Part shown: positions 35,086 to 43,706 of the stretch, one piece after another
Layout of the letters: each line of letters starts with the position of its first letter
Position numbering within the stretch: the stretch's first letter is position 1
NCBI GenBank assembly: GCA_946497035.1
Contig: CAMMIW010000004.1
Span: forward strand, 1 to 64,000
Direction of reading: 5' to 3'
DNA length: 64,000 nucleotides
From: an uncultured Eubacteriaceae bacterium
GTDB lineage: Bacteria; Bacillota; Clostridia; Lachnospirales; CAG-274
Notes under the pieces: model-generated
Databases searched by the model: none
What the model was told of the DNA's origin: nothing
What the model saw: only the letters and a program-made list of their open reading frames with translations
Made by a program: the position numbers and the translations under genes

Positions 35086-36231
35086 ATGAAACTAAAGAAA
35101 TTTATAGCTTTAGCTACGGCAACAGTTATGGCTTTAACGATGGTTGCTTGTGGTGATCAAACAAAAACAGAAGGAAATAATCCCGATAAAATATTACTTG
35201 GAACAATGGGGCCACTTACAGGTGGTAATGCAATTTATGGTATTACTACATCAAATGGTATAAAATTAGCAGTAGAGCAAAAACAAACTGTTTTAGATAA
35301 ACCAGTGGAATTATTATCTTTAGATGATAAGGCAGATCAAACAGAGGCTGTTAATGCCTATAATAAATTTGTTAATAATGATGGTGTTGTAGGTATAGTA
35401 GGTGCTACTACAAGTGGTGCAGCTTTAAGTGTAGCTATAACATCTGCTAAATATGGCACACCTATTTTAACGCCAACAGGCACAGTTCCAGAGATTACAA
35501 CATCTGGCGATAATGTTTTTAGAGCTTGTTATACAGATCCTTTTCAAGGTGAGATAATGGCACAATTTGCTTTTGAAAATTTAGGCCTTAAAAAAGTGGC
35601 TATTATGGAAAACACAGATTCTTCTTATTCGGAAGGGCTTAAAAAGAGCTTTGTTGCTAAATTTGAAGAATTAGGTGGAGAAGTTGTAGCTATTGAAGGT
35701 TATAAAGAAGCAGATAATGATTTTAAAGCTCAGCTTACAAAAATAGCAAGTACAGGCACAGAAGCTTTATTTATACCAGATTATTATACAAAAGCATATT
35801 TAATAGCTAGTCAAGCAAAAGATAGCGGACTTAAAGATATAGCACTATTAGGTGGCGACGGTTGGGACGGTATGCATACTATCGCGGAAGATACTTCTGT
35901 ATTAGAAAATGCTTATTTTTGTAGTCATTTTTCTTTAGAAGATCCAAACCCTGTAGTTCAAGATTTTGTTACGGCTTATAAAGCTAAATATAACGAAAAT
36001 CCTACTGCATTTTCTGCTTTAGGTTATGATGGAGCTAATATTATGATGAATGCTATAGAAACAGCAGGTAGCACAGATCCTAAAGCTATTGTAGAAGCAC
36101 TTAAAAACACACAATATGAAGGAGTTACTGGAAATATCACATTTGATGAAAATGGTGATCCTATAAAAGGTGTTTCTATAATTAAGATAGAAGATGGTCA
36201 ATATAAATTATTTGATAAAATAGAACAATAA
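35086..36231 (+). CDS. livK: Branched-chain amino acid ABC transporter, substrate-binding lipoprotein
   Basis: 381 residues. A lipoprotein signal peptide MKLKKFIALATATVMALTMVAC places the lipid-bearing cysteine at residue 22, then a type I periplasmic-binding fold (ILLGTMGPLTGGNAIYG, GIVGATTSGAALSVA, ALLGGDGWDG). It captures Leu/Ile/Val-type amino acids for the LivHMGF machinery. ATG 35086 follows AGGAGGGG; the ATG at 35068 is upstream of that site. A strong terminator separates it from livH, so it is probably made in excess over the membrane components. Confidence 0.95.
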   Translation: MKLKKFIALATATVMALTMVACGDQTKTEGNNPDKILLGTMGPLTGGNAIYGITTSNGIKLAVEQKQTVLDKPVELLSLDDKADQTEAVNAYNKFVNNDGVVGIVGATTSGAALSVAITSAKYGTPILTPTGTVPEITTSGDNVFRACYTDPFQGEIMAQFAFENLGLKKVAIMENTDSSYSEGLKKSFVAKFEELGGEVVAIEGYKEADNDFKAQLTKIASTGTEALFIPDYYTKAYLIASQAKDSGLKDIALLGGDGWDGMHTIAEDTSVLENAYFCSHFSLEDPNPVVQDFVTAYKAKYNENPTAFSALGYDGANIMMNAIETAGSTDPKAIVEALKNTQYEGVTGNITFDENGDPIKGVSIIKIEDGQYKLFDKIEQ

Positions 36232-36237
36232 TAAATT

Positions 36238-36271
36238 AATTTAAGGGAGATAATATCTCCCTTAAATTTTT
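36238..36271 (+). terminator. Intrinsic terminator between livK and livH
   Basis: A 14-bp perfect stem (36238-36251 with 36255-36268), AAT loop and T-run. Partial readthrough would set the binding-protein to permease ratio. The remaining gap to 36403 holds only a weak TATAAT at 36350-36355. Confidence 0.88.
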
Positions 36272-36402
36272 AAATATAATTAAATAAAGTTATTTTCAAT
36301 TATTGAGGGTTTTAATATAAAAGGCAACAAGATTTTTGTTTTGTTAATCTATAATGATACCTTAATATTTGTTAAATATATTATAAAGTAAGGAGTTGGA
36401 GT

Positions 36403-37272
36403 ATGGATTTTTTTAGTCAACTAATAAACGGTATAAGTATAGGAAGTGTTTATGCTCTTGTTGCTCTTGGTTATACTATGGTTTATGGTATAGTTAAGCT
36501 TATAAACTTTGCTCACGGAGATATAATAATGCTCGGTTCATATGTTATATTAATACTTACTAAAAGTATGGGTATGCCTTTTTGGTTATCTGTAATAGCA
36601 TCTATGTTATTTTGTGCTATTTTTGGTATATTGATAGAAAAAATAGCTTATAAGCCTCTTAGAAAAGCACCAAGAATATCGGCGCTTATAACGGCAATAG
36701 GTGTAAGCATATTATTACAAAATATTGTTACATTAATAAAACCAGATCCGCTACCTTTTCCTAATGCTTTAGCAGGTAGTGTAAGATTTTTAGGAACAGA
36801 TATAGGCTATGTAAATATTGTTACTATTGTAATATCTTTTGCCCTTATGATTATTTTAAATTTATTTATTAAATATACAAAAGCTGGTAAGGCTATGAGA
36901 GCCGTTTCTGAAGATGAAGGAGCATCTACATTAATGGGTATTAATGTTAACAATACAATAGCTTTAACATTTGCTATAGGCTCTGCTCTTGCGGCAGTTG
37001 GTGGTGGATTATATGGTATATCTTATAAGCTTATAGAACCAACAATAGGATCTGTTTTTGGCCTTAAAGCTTTTATTGCGGCGGTAATAGGTGGTATAGG
37101 CACAATACCTGGAGCGGTAATAGGTGGTTTAATAATGGGGCTTGTAGAAACTTTTACAAAGGCTTATATATCATCAAGCCTTACAGATGTAATAGTTTTC
37201 GCAGTTCTTATAATTGTACTTTTAGTAAGGCCTTCTGGTTTACTTGGTAAAAATGTTAAAGAGAAAGTGTAG
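36403..37272 (+). CDS. livH: Branched-chain amino acid ABC transporter permease LivH
   Basis: A 289-residue inner-membrane permease with about eight helices. The LivH family opening (NGISIGSVYALVALGYTMVYG, then LINFAHGDIIMLGSY) and the conserved cytoplasmic loop KAMRAVSEDEGASTLMGINVN are clear, as is AVIGGIGTIPGAVIGGLIMG. ATG 36403 follows AAGGAGT. First of four closely packed transporter genes. Confidence 0.95.
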   Translation: MDFFSQLINGISIGSVYALVALGYTMVYGIVKLINFAHGDIIMLGSYVILILTKSMGMPFWLSVIASMLFCAIFGILIEKIAYKPLRKAPRISALITAIGVSILLQNIVTLIKPDPLPFPNALAGSVRFLGTDIGYVNIVTIVISFALMIILNLFIKYTKAGKAMRAVSEDEGASTLMGINVNNTIALTFAIGSALAAVGGGLYGISYKLIEPTIGSVFGLKAFIAAVIGGIGTIPGAVIGGLIMGLVETFTKAYISSSLTDVIVFAVLIIVLLVRPSGLLGKNVKEKV

Positions 37273-37281
37273 GTGTGTTGT

Positions 37282-38238
37282 TTGAAGAAATTTAATAATT
37301 ATTTAGTAAATATTATTTTTGTTTTAGCTTTATATGGTATAATTGTTTCTTTAATAAGCACAGGTATACTTAACAATTATTATCAAGGTATAATAGTGCT
37401 TATAATGATTAGTATAATCCTTTCAGTTAGCCTTAATCTTGTAACAGGCTTTTTAGGACAATTAACTTTAGGACATGCAGGTTTTATGGCCATAGGTGCT
37501 TATACATCTGCTATTTTTACAAAATATGTAGAGCTACCATCAGGGATAGAATTTTTATTAGCTTTAATATTATCTGGGCTTTTAGCAGCAATTTTTGGTA
37601 TTATAATAGGTATACCTGCTTTAAGGCTTAGAGGTGATTATATAGCTATATTAACTCTTGGTTTTGGTGAGATGATAAGAGGGCTTATTATATATTTTTC
37701 AGATATAACAGGTGGTGCTAAAGGCTTTATAGGTATAGAATATTATTCTAATTTTACAGTTGTATTTATAATAACTGTTTTAACTATATACATATTAAAT
37801 ACTCTTATTAATTCTAGACATGGTAGAGCGATAATATCTATTAGAGAAGATGAAATAGCAGCAGAAGCATCTGGTATAAATACTATTTATTATAAAATAT
37901 TTGCCTTTTCTATATCGGCATTTTTTGCAGGTGTGGCAGGTAGCTTATTTGCTCATTATCAAATGGTATTAGATCCTAATAAGTTTGACTATAACTATTC
38001 TATTGAAATTTTAATAATGGTTGTTTTAGGTGGTATGGGTAGTATGACAGGTTCTATTATAGCTACAATAGTATTAGTTGCTATACCACAAATATTAATA
38101 GAGTTTTCTCAATATAGAATGCTTATATATTCTTTATTATTAATAATTATAATGATATTTAAACCATCAGGATTATTTGGCAGATACGAATTTTCTATGA
38201 CTAGGTTAATAAATAAAATTATAAATAAAAATAAATAA
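37282..38238 (+). CDS. livM: Branched-chain amino acid ABC transporter permease LivM
   Basis: 318 residues. LivM hallmarks: LNLVTGFLGQLTLGHAGFMAIGAYTSA, GIPALRLRGDYIAILTLGFGE, and the EAA-like loop AIISIREDEIAAEASGIN. The start is TTG 37282 with AGGTG (37271-37275). A GTG at 37273 overlaps that ribosome site. It begins 9 nt after livH and pairs with it to form the translocation pore. Confidence 0.94.
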   Translation: MKKFNNYLVNIIFVLALYGIIVSLISTGILNNYYQGIIVLIMISIILSVSLNLVTGFLGQLTLGHAGFMAIGAYTSAIFTKYVELPSGIEFLLALILSGLLAAIFGIIIGIPALRLRGDYIAILTLGFGEMIRGLIIYFSDITGGAKGFIGIEYYSNFTVVFIITVLTIYILNTLINSRHGRAIISIREDEIAAEASGINTIYYKIFAFSISAFFAGVAGSLFAHYQMVLDPNKFDYNYSIEILIMVVLGGMGSMTGSIIATIVLVAIPQILIEFSQYRMLIYSLLLIIIMIFKPSGLFGRYEFSMTRLINKIINKNK

Positions 38239-38254
38239 GAAAGGAGGAATAAAT

Positions 38255-39013
38255 ATGTCTTTATTAAAAGCAACAGGATTAGGTATAACTTTTGGTGGTT
38301 TAAAGGCGGTTTCAGATGTAAATTTTGATATAAAAGAAAGGGAGCTTGTAGGGCTTATAGGGCCTAATGGAGCAGGTAAAACTACTTTTTTTAACCTTTT
38401 AACAGGTGTATATCAACCAACAGAAGGAGATATTGAATTTGACGGGAAAAGTATTTTAGGAAATAAGCCTTATCAAATAAACAATTTAGGCATAGCTAGA
38501 ACTTTTCAAAATATAAGGCTTTTTAAAGATTTATCTGTGTTAGATAATGTAAAAATAGCTTACAATTCACATATGAAATATAATGCTCTTACAGGTATAT
38601 TTAGACTTCCTAGATATTTTAAAGAAGAAAAACAGGCAAATGAAAAAGCTATAGAGCTTTTAAAAATTTTTAATTTAGAAGGGCTAGCTAACGAAAAATC
38701 ATCTAACCTACCATATGGTAAGCAAAGAAAACTTGAAATAGCAAGAGCCTTAGCTAGCAACCCTAAGTTACTTCTTTTAGATGAACCAGCTGCAGGTATG
38801 AACCCAAGCGAAACAGCAGAGCTTATGGAAACAATTGCTATTATAAGAAAAAACTTTAATACAGCTATTTTATTGATAGAGCATGATATGGGGCTTGTTA
38901 TGGGTATATGTGAACGTTTATTTGTTTTAGAATATGGTATGTTAATAGCTAGTGGAGAACCACAAGAGGTTATAAATAATCCTAGAGTTGTAGCGGCTTA
39001 TTTAGGTGATTAA
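38255..39013 (+). CDS. livG: Branched-chain amino acid ABC transporter ATPase LivG
   Basis: 252 residues. Walker A is GPNGAGKTT, the signature is YGKQRKLEIARAL, Walker B is LLLDEPAAGMNPSE and the switch histidine is in IEHDMGLVMGICERL. The signature's YGKQR in place of LSGGQ is usual for LivG. The C-terminal EPQEVINNPRVVAAYLGD is also typical. RBS AAGGAGG. Confidence 0.95.
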   Translation: MSLLKATGLGITFGGLKAVSDVNFDIKERELVGLIGPNGAGKTTFFNLLTGVYQPTEGDIEFDGKSILGNKPYQINNLGIARTFQNIRLFKDLSVLDNVKIAYNSHMKYNALTGIFRLPRYFKEEKQANEKAIELLKIFNLEGLANEKSSNLPYGKQRKLEIARALASNPKLLLLDEPAAGMNPSETAELMETIAIIRKNFNTAILLIEHDMGLVMGICERLFVLEYGMLIASGEPQEVINNPRVVAAYLGD

Positions 39014-39026
39014 AAGAGGTGAAATT

Positions 39027-39731
39027 ATGTTAAAAGTAAACAATTTACAAGTTTATTACGGTGCAATACATGCTATTAAAGATATAAGCTTCCAGGTAAA
39101 TGAGGGTGAGATAGTATCTTTAATAGGAGCAAACGGAGCAGGTAAAACTACTACTTTACATGCAGTTTCAGGGCTTTTAAAACCTACAAGTGGGGAAGTA
39201 AGTTTTTTATCTAGCAAAATAGATAATCTTTCTGCCGATAAAATAGTTAAAAAAGGTATAGCTCATGTACCAGAAGGTAGAAGGGTTTTTGCTAAGTTGT
39301 CTGTTCAAGAAAATTTAGAACTAGGTGCTTTTTTAGTAAAAGATAAAAATTTTATAAAAAATGAATATGAAAGAGTTTTAACTCTTTTTCCAAGGCTTAA
39401 AGAAAGGCTAAAACAAATGGCAGGTACATTATCTGGTGGAGAACAACAGATGCTTGCAATAGGTAGAGCATTAATGATTAACCCAAAGATGCTCTTAATG
39501 GATGAACCTTCTATGGGGCTTGCTCCTATTCTTGTTAAAGAAATTTTTGAAATAATAAAAGAATGTAATAAACAAGGTATGACAATTTTATTAGTAGAGC
39601 AAAATGCTAAAATGGCTCTTAATATATCACATAGAGCTTATGTTTTAGAAACAGGTAAAATAGTTATGTCTGATGATGCTAAAAATCTTTTAGGCAATGA
39701 AGAAGTTAAAAAGGCTTATTTAGGTGGATAA
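39027..39731 (+). CDS. livF: Branched-chain amino acid ABC transporter ATPase LivF
   Basis: 234 residues. Walker A is GANGAGKTT, then HVPEGRRVFAKLSVQENLELGAF, signature LSGGEQQMLAIGRAL, Walker B LLMDEPSMGLAPI, and the switch region VEQNAKMALNISHRAYVLETG. It forms the ATPase dimer with LivG. ATG 39027 follows AGAGGTGA; a TTG at 39006 lies inside livG and upstream of that site. Its stop opens the convergent terminator. Confidence 0.95.
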   Translation: MLKVNNLQVYYGAIHAIKDISFQVNEGEIVSLIGANGAGKTTTLHAVSGLLKPTSGEVSFLSSKIDNLSADKIVKKGIAHVPEGRRVFAKLSVQENLELGAFLVKDKNFIKNEYERVLTLFPRLKERLKQMAGTLSGGEQQMLAIGRALMINPKMLLMDEPSMGLAPILVKEIFEIIKECNKQGMTILLVEQNAKMALNISHRAYVLETGKIVMSDDAKNLLGNEEVKKAYLGG

Positions 39732-39776
39732 GTAAATTTAAGGCTGTAGACTTTAGTCTACAGCCTTAAATTTACT
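39731..39776. terminator. Bidirectional terminator hairpin, TGTAGA family (copy 3)
   Basis: A perfect inverted repeat: 39731-39752 is the exact reverse complement of 39755-39776, with core GGCTGTAGACT/AGTCTACAGCC. It begins at the last base of the livF stop, and its right arm encodes the last residues of the minus-strand acetyltransferase. Confidence 0.92.
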
Positions 39777-40412
39777 ATTATTGAAATTATATATAAATTG
39801 TTGTAAATCATTAAAAAATAAACTTATATGATATCCATCACATACTGCATGATGAACTTGTGCATTTAATGGTAAAAGTATTTTTTCTCTATCATTAAAA
39901 TATTTTCCTATTGTAAAAATAGGTAAAAAATAATTATAGTTATTTTGTAAATTTAAATTAAAGCTTGTAAAACTAACCCAAGGTATACAAGAAATATTAA
40001 AAGTATTATTTATAGGTTTTTTGATTATTAGTTTGTTTGTATTAGAAAAATTATTTAAATCTTTTAAGTAGTTATTATAAAATATTTTAAAATCATTATT
40101 ATATTTAGTCCATATAGTAGAAAATAATTTGTTATTATTATTTAAAATAGTATAACTAGGATTTAAGTAGTCAAAAAAACCTAAATTATTATCTTCTATA
40201 GATATACGAAAATTTTCATAGCTATTAACAATTTTTGTTATTGAGTAAATCATAAAAGGATAGAATTTTATATTTTTATTTTTTAATACAGGTAAAATAT
40301 TAGTTATATCAATATTATTTGTTATACTGAAAGTACAAGGTATATTTTTTGTAAAATGTTCATAATATTCTATTCTTTCCCATTTAGATTTATCTATTAT
40401 ATTAAATTTCAT
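39753..40412 (-). CDS. cat: Chloramphenicol acetyltransferase, CatA-type
   Basis: 219 residues. The catalytic motif QVHHAVCDGYH (His187/His188, the second being the proton acceptor) and LPIFTIGKYF are classic, as is the N-terminal IPCTFSITNNIDIT. The fold is a trimeric O-acetyltransferase that inactivates chloramphenicol with acetyl-CoA. Divergence from resistance alleles is visible, so another acetyl acceptor is possible. ATG 40412 overlaps the exonuclease stop (ATGA). Its last codons, including the stop, lie in the terminator hairpin, suggesting the 3' end was remodelled. Even more A/T-rich than its neighbours. Confidence 0.9.
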   Translation of the reverse strand: MKFNIIDKSKWERIEYYEHFTKNIPCTFSITNNIDITNILPVLKNKNIKFYPFMIYSITKIVNSYENFRISIEDNNLGFFDYLNPSYTILNNNNKLFSTIWTKYNNDFKIFYNNYLKDLNNFSNTNKLIIKKPINNTFNISCIPWVSFTSFNLNLQNNYNYFLPIFTIGKYFNDREKILLPLNAQVHHAVCDGYHISLFFNDLQQFIYNFNNSKFKAVD

Positions 40413-41059
40413 AATAAATGCTCCTTATAAGTATTATATAAAATTTTGTAAAGTTCATAAGTTGCTATTACATCAGACATAGCTCTATGGGCATTTTTAT
40501 TTTCTATATTAAAATGATTACATAAAGATGTTAAATTATATTTTTTTAGATCAGGAAATAACATTTTTGTAGTATTTATTGTATCTAAAGCATAATTATT
40601 TATAGAAAAATTAAGGTTTTTACCGTTTTGTATTAAAAATTTCATATCAAACTTTGCATTATGAATAACTAATGGTAAATCTTCTAAAAAATATGTAAAA
40701 TCTTTAAAAATATCTTCTATAAAAGGTTTATTTTTAACCATATCATCATTAATGTTAATTTTATTAGCTATATATGGTGGTATACATATTTTAGGATTTA
40801 TAAGAGTATGAAATTTATCTATAATGTTATTATCCTTAACCTTAATAGCTCCTATTTCTATAATTTTATCATTAATATGTGAAAAACCAGTAGTTTCAAA
40901 ATCTAAAACAATATAATTTTTAAAGTCTGGTTTATTTAAAAGATTAAATGTTATTTTTTCTTCAATATTTTTTTTTGTTTTTGATTTATTATATACAAAA
41001 TAATCAGTATTATTTAAGTCAGATTTTTTTATTAAATGATTTAAAAATTCTTTATTCAT
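40409..41059 (-). CDS. DEDDh 3'-5' exonuclease (DNA polymerase III epsilon/PolC-exo-like)
   Basis: 216 residues. Motif ExoI is LDFETTGFSHINDKIIEIGAI, ExoII is VIHNAKFDMKFL, and ExoIII is NAHRAMSDVIATYELY, giving the D-E-D-D-h set. Stand-alone exonucleases of this kind act in repair, RNA processing or proofreading. The ~45-residue N-terminal stretch is not part of the domain. ATG 41059 follows GGGGAGA. It shares a transcript with the cat gene from a full-consensus promoter. Confidence 0.88.
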   Translation of the reverse strand: MNKEFLNHLIKKSDLNNTDYFVYNKSKTKKNIEEKITFNLLNKPDFKNYIVLDFETTGFSHINDKIIEIGAIKVKDNNIIDKFHTLINPKICIPPYIANKININDDMVKNKPFIEDIFKDFTYFLEDLPLVIHNAKFDMKFLIQNGKNLNFSINNYALDTINTTKMLFPDLKKYNLTSLCNHFNIENKNAHRAMSDVIATYELYKILYNTYKEHLL

Positions 41060-41375
41060 AATTAAAATCTCCCCAAAATATTTATTGTTTTAATTAATTA
41101 AAATAAAACTATTTATAATTATATAGGGCATATAAATATAATCATTATTATAAAGTTAAAATATTATACTGTCAACGCTTATTTGTTTTTAGATTATTAG
41201 TTGATTAACAAGTGTTTATATTTTATAGAAAACGAATAATAAAATTTTTTATCATTATTTATCAAAAAGTAAATTATTTTATATAAAAAAGCAAAATTAA
41301 TGTATGTAATTTAAGTTGATAAATAAGTATATATTAAGTTATTATATATGTATAAAAAACAAAGGAGGAAAAATA
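41060..41375. other. Divergent intergenic region, exonuclease/spoIIA
   Basis: 316 nt. The minus-strand promoter of the exonuclease-cat operon lies at 41147-41175. For spoIIA a sigma-H promoter is expected; ACGAATAAT at 41232-41240 resembles a sigma-H -10, but no convincing -35 is found at proper spacing. An in-frame ATG at 41316 upstream of spoIIAA has no ribosome site. Nothing else stands out. Confidence 0.4.
41147..41175 (-). promoter_or_regulatory. Full-consensus promoter of the exonuclease-cat operon
   Basis: On the minus strand TTGACA (41170-41175), 17-nt spacer, TATAAT (41147-41152): both hexamers perfect, implying strong constitutive sigma-A transcription. Confidence 0.82.
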
Positions 41376-41711
41376 GTGAAAATAGATTGTAAAAAAATAA
41401 ATAGAACATTGTTAGTAAAGTTATACGGAGAGATAGATCATCATTTTACAGAAGATATAAGAGATAAAATAGATAGAGAATTTAACAAACAAAATTGTCA
41501 AAATATTATATTAGATTTTGAAGATGTGGAATTTATGGATAGCTCGGGTATAGGTATGATTATAGGTAGATATAAGCTAACACAAGAAAAAAATGGTAAA
41601 ATATATGCATTTGGTTTAAAAGACAATGCTAAAAGAATATTTGATATGTCTGGGCTTAACAAACTAATAGCTTGCTTTGAAAACAAACAACAAGCTATAA
41701 GCTATATATAG
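41376..41711 (+). CDS. spoIIAA: Anti-sigma-F factor antagonist SpoIIAA
   Basis: A 111-residue STAS-domain protein. The phosphorylatable serine is in MDSSGIGMIIGRYK (Ser57, equivalent to Ser58 of Bacillus). When dephosphorylated by SpoIIE it binds SpoIIAB and frees sigma F in the forespore. The start is GTG 41376 after AAGGAGG; the upstream ATG at 41316 lacks a ribosome site. First gene of the spoIIAA-spoIIAB-sigF operon. Confidence 0.95.
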   Translation: MKIDCKKINRTLLVKLYGEIDHHFTEDIRDKIDREFNKQNCQNIILDFEDVEFMDSSGIGMIIGRYKLTQEKNGKIYAFGLKDNAKRIFDMSGLNKLIACFENKQQAISYI

Positions 41712-41725
41712 GAGGATTATAAAAA

Positions 41726-42157
41726 ATGCAATATGATAATAAAGTAAGCTTAGTATTAGATGCTAACTCTAAAAATGAGGCTTTTGCAAGAGTTAGCATA
41801 GCTGCTTTTGCAACACAGTTAGATCCAACCTTAGAGCAGCTAGATGATATAAAAATGGCTGTTTCAGAAGCGGTTACTAATGCTATAATACACGGCTATG
41901 AAGGTATAGAAAACGGCCAGATATATATACAATGTAAAATATATAAAGAAACGTTATACATACAAATAGAAGATAAAGGTAAGGGGATAGAAAATATTGA
42001 AAAGGCTATGGAGCCCCTTTATACTTCAAAACCAGATATGGAGCGTTCTGGTATGGGCTTTACTGTTATGGAAGCTTTTATGGACAATATGGAAGTAATA
42101 TCAGAGATAGGTAAAGGTACTAAAATATGCTTAGAAAAGAAAATAACTAAAAATTAG
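41726..42157 (+). CDS. spoIIAB: Anti-sigma-F factor and serine kinase SpoIIAB
   Basis: 143 residues with the GHKL ATPase boxes: N box AVSEAVTNAIIHGY, G1 box IEDKGKGIENIE, and G2 box ERSGMGFTVMEAFMD. It binds and silences sigma F and phosphorylates SpoIIAA. ATG 41726 follows AGGAGG, 14 nt after spoIIAA. Confidence 0.96.
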   Translation: MQYDNKVSLVLDANSKNEAFARVSIAAFATQLDPTLEQLDDIKMAVSEAVTNAIIHGYEGIENGQIYIQCKIYKETLYIQIEDKGKGIENIEKAMEPLYTSKPDMERSGMGFTVMEAFMDNMEVISEIGKGTKICLEKKITKN

Positions 42158-42174
42158 TGCAAGGAGGTTACCTA

Positions 42175-42894
42175 ATGAATGGTGATATTTTAGAGCTAAT
42201 AAAACTTGCACAAGCTGGAGATGAAAAAGCTACAGAAACTATTATAGAAGAAAATTCTGGCCTTATATGGAGTGTTGTTAGAAGATTTTTAAATAGAGGC
42301 TATGATGCGGAAGATTTATATCAAATAGGATCTATAGGTCTTTTAAAATGTATAAAAAAATTTGATATAAACTATGATGTAAAATTTTCTACATATGCTG
42401 TGCCTATGATAATGGGAGAAATAAAAAGATTTTTAAGAGATGATGGGCTTATAAAAATTTCTAGGCCGCTAAAAGAGATAGCAACAAAAGCAAAATATAT
42501 GAGAGATGTTTTAACTAAAAAAAATGATGAAGAACCTACAATTAATGAGCTTGCAATAGCTATAGATGTATCTGTAGAAGATTTAGTTTTAGCTTTAGAT
42601 GCAGATAGAGATGTAGAATCTTTATATAGCACCGTTTATCAAAATGATGGTAAAAGCGTATATTTAATTGATAAGCTAGAGCTTAAAAACGATAACCAAG
42701 AAAATATTGTAGATAATATTGTTTTAAAAGATATAATAGAGAGTCTAGAGCCAAGAGAAAAAGATATTATAACACTTAGATATTTTGAAGATAAAACACA
42801 AAGCCAAGTGGCTAAAATAATAGGTGTTTCACAAGTACAAGTTTCTAGAATAGAAAAGAAAGTTTTAGCTAAAATAAGAGAAAAGTTTGGCTAA
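42175..42894 (+). CDS. sigF: RNA polymerase sporulation sigma factor SigF
   Basis: 239 residues. Region 2 (GLIWSVVRRFLNRGYDAEDLYQIGSIGLLKCIKKFD), region 3, and a region 4 helix-turn-helix (KTQSQVAKIIGVSQVQVSRIEKKVL) are complete. It drives early forespore transcription, probably including sigG at 15 kb. ATG 42175 follows AAGGAGGT (42161-42168). spoVA genes, often next in Bacillus, are absent. Confidence 0.96.
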   Translation: MNGDILELIKLAQAGDEKATETIIEENSGLIWSVVRRFLNRGYDAEDLYQIGSIGLLKCIKKFDINYDVKFSTYAVPMIMGEIKRFLRDDGLIKISRPLKEIATKAKYMRDVLTKKNDEEPTINELAIAIDVSVEDLVLALDADRDVESLYSTVYQNDGKSVYLIDKLELKNDNQENIVDNIVLKDIIESLEPREKDIITLRYFEDKTQSQVAKIIGVSQVQVSRIEKKVLAKIREKFG

Positions 42895-43028
42895 AATATA
42901 ACTAAATAAAATATATAAGTTAAGGTTATTTTTAGTATTTTAAAAATATATAAATAGTCAATTTATACATATATTTTTAAATATAGTGTGCAAATTAAAC
43001 AAAATTAACATAACATTTTAAACAGGTG

Positions 43029-43057
43029 TTGACTTTTTAATATTAAAATATTATATT
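43029..43057 (+). promoter_or_regulatory. Promoter of the 43138 gene
   Basis: TTGACT (43029-43034), 17-nt spacer, TATATT (43052-43057). The 42895-43028 stretch before it holds nothing recognisable; no clear sigF terminator. Confidence 0.65.
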
Positions 43058-43137
43058 AATTATACATTAATAATTAATAATTGATAAGTTAATACAAATT
43101 AATTATTATTAAGCCAATGACAGCTGAGGTGAATTTT

Positions 43138-43638
43138 TTGAATAAGTTCTATGAACAATTTATAACAAAAGATTATGGTACATTACCTAATGCTATAAAT
43201 ATTATTAGTAAGACAATTTTAATATTTGCTTTATTAATAATTTTTACTTTTGGTATTTTTAATCTTTTAGGTATTATTATATCTATTCCATTTTTTATAG
43301 TATTTTTATTAATAGAAGTTTATTTAGCTAATAGCTTTTTAGAGTATGAGTATGAATATTATGATAAAGATATAACAATATCTAAAATAATAGGTAAAAG
43401 AAGAAGAAAAGTAATAGGTAATATAGATGTTAGAAATATTTTAAAAGTTTCTAATATTAATAGCTTATCTAAAGAAGAAAAACCTATAAGATGTACTATA
43501 AAAGGTTTAAACCTTAAAGAAGTAGTTATTTTTGTTAATGATAAAAATGGAAAAAAAGTAGGTTATTTAGTTGGTTTAGATGAAGAAATTTTATCTATAT
43601 TAAAAAAGGATAACCCTACATTATTTAACTATATTTAG
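43138..43638 (+). CDS. Two-helix membrane protein of unknown function
   Basis: 166 residues. Residues ~22-70 form two adjacent hydrophobic helices. The rest is a compact soluble domain beginning FLEYEYEYYDKDITISKIIGKRRRKVIGNIDV, which has the strand pattern of membrane-linked PH-like proteins. No named family recognised with confidence. The start is TTG 43138 with GAGGTGA (43126-43132) at 5-nt spacing; the ATG at 43117 precedes that site. Its own promoter, then the ATPase gene 68 nt later. Confidence 0.7.
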   Translation: MNKFYEQFITKDYGTLPNAINIISKTILIFALLIIFTFGIFNLLGIIISIPFFIVFLLIEVYLANSFLEYEYEYYDKDITISKIIGKRRRKVIGNIDVRNILKVSNINSLSKEEKPIRCTIKGLNLKEVVIFVNDKNGKKVGYLVGLDEEILSILKKDNPTLFNYI

Positions 43639-43706
43639 ATTATAGCTATACATAAAATAACAATATAAAATTTTAGTTAACTTATATATTTTAGGAGGAA
43701 ATTAAA

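Noticed and set aside
36350-36355. Separate promoter for livH
   Set aside because: TATAAT is perfect but nothing resembling a -35 lies 16-18 nt upstream and there is no extended -10.
39753-41059. Recently transferred resistance island around cat
   Set aside because: No transposase, integrase, terminal repeats or composition break is visible; the cat stop is integrated into the local terminator and the gene is coupled to a neighbour.
41200-41245. Sigma-H promoter of spoIIA
   Set aside because: A GAATAAT -10-like string is present, but no AGGA-type -35 lies at 11-13 nt spacing, so I did not call it.
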